DNA from: an uncultured Collinsella sp.
GTDB taxonomy: Bacteria > Actinomycetota > Coriobacteriia > Coriobacteriales > Coriobacteriaceae
Assembly: GCA_900543605.1 (NCBI GenBank)
Contig: UQSK01000019.1
Span: 1 to 30,834 of the forward strand
Length of the DNA: 30,834 bases
Direction: 5' to 3'
Shown here: piece after piece, positions 30,788 through 30,834 of the stretch
Layout: each line of letters starts with the position of its first letter
Numbering within the stretch: the stretch's first letter is position 1
Position numbers and translations under genes: made by a program
Notes under the pieces: generated by a model
The model's database searches: none
What the model saw: the letters and a program-made list of their open reading frames with translations, nothing else
What the model was told of the DNA's origin: nothing

Positions 30788-30834
30788 CTGTCTCTTATAC
30801 ACATCTCCGAGCCCACGAGACGCGTAGTAATCTC
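30788..30834. other. Nextera sequencing adapter (not genomic)
   Basis: It begins CTGTCTCTTATACACATCT (30788-30806), continues CCGAGCCCACGAGAC, then GCGTAGTA (an 8-base index) and ATCTC, the start of the i7 flow-cell sequence. It mirrors the adapter at the start of the window. Confidence 0.97.

Overview
The window is about 30.7 kb of high-GC bacterial chromosome with Illumina Nextera adapter read-through at both ends (1-44 and 30788-30834). The gene content and order suggest a member of the Coriobacteriia, probably Collinsella or a close relative. The evidence is a long dcw cluster without ftsA and with sepF as the likely FtsZ membrane tether, the ylm-type block sepF-yggT-divIVA, high GC, and actinobacterial-looking proteins with long low-complexity tails. 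This assignment is inference from content; no rRNA or other taxonomic marker is present.

Region 1 (45-15408) is the division and cell wall cluster, all on the + strand: mraZ (5'-truncated by the contig end), rsmH, an ftsL-like gene, ftsI, murF, mraY, murD, ftsW, murG, murC, murB, ftsQ and ftsZ, closed by a strong intrinsic terminator. These genes make lipid II in the cytoplasm (MurF, MurD, MurC, MurB), move it to the membrane (MraY, MurG) and use it at the septum (FtsW, FtsI) with the FtsL/FtsQ scaffold and the FtsZ ring. murE and ftsA are absent from their usual places.

Region 2 (15569-23539) is the ylm-like block pgeF, yggS, sepF, yggT and divIVA, but a complete phosphate-uptake operon (pstS-pstC-pstA-pstB-phoU) sits between pgeF and yggS. 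pgeF and pstS overlap by 4 bp. yggT appears to start at a non-AUG codon (ATC) behind a good Shine-Dalgarno sequence.

Region 3 (23565-26262) is on the - strand: a nitroreductase-family gene with its own terminator, a long near-perfect palindrome, and a low-affinity phosphate module (PiT permease plus a DUF47/PhoU-like partner). A consensus Shine-Dalgarno followed by a three-codon ORF lies in the permease leader.

Region 4 (26451-29577) is on the + strand: an unrecognised 112-residue protein, a Bax-inhibitor-1-like membrane protein, a TIGR02452 / bacterial-type PARG-fold protein with an altered catalytic motif, and an SGNH hydrolase.

Region 5 (29578-29903) is a non-coding stretch between convergent genes. 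It carries six copies of a 15-base sequence in strictly alternating orientation at 40-41 base spacing, enclosed by an outer inverted repeat whose right arm is also the left arm of an intrinsic terminator. This is the most unusual structure in the window. It is followed by thiD on the - strand, whose promoter is cut by the contig end.
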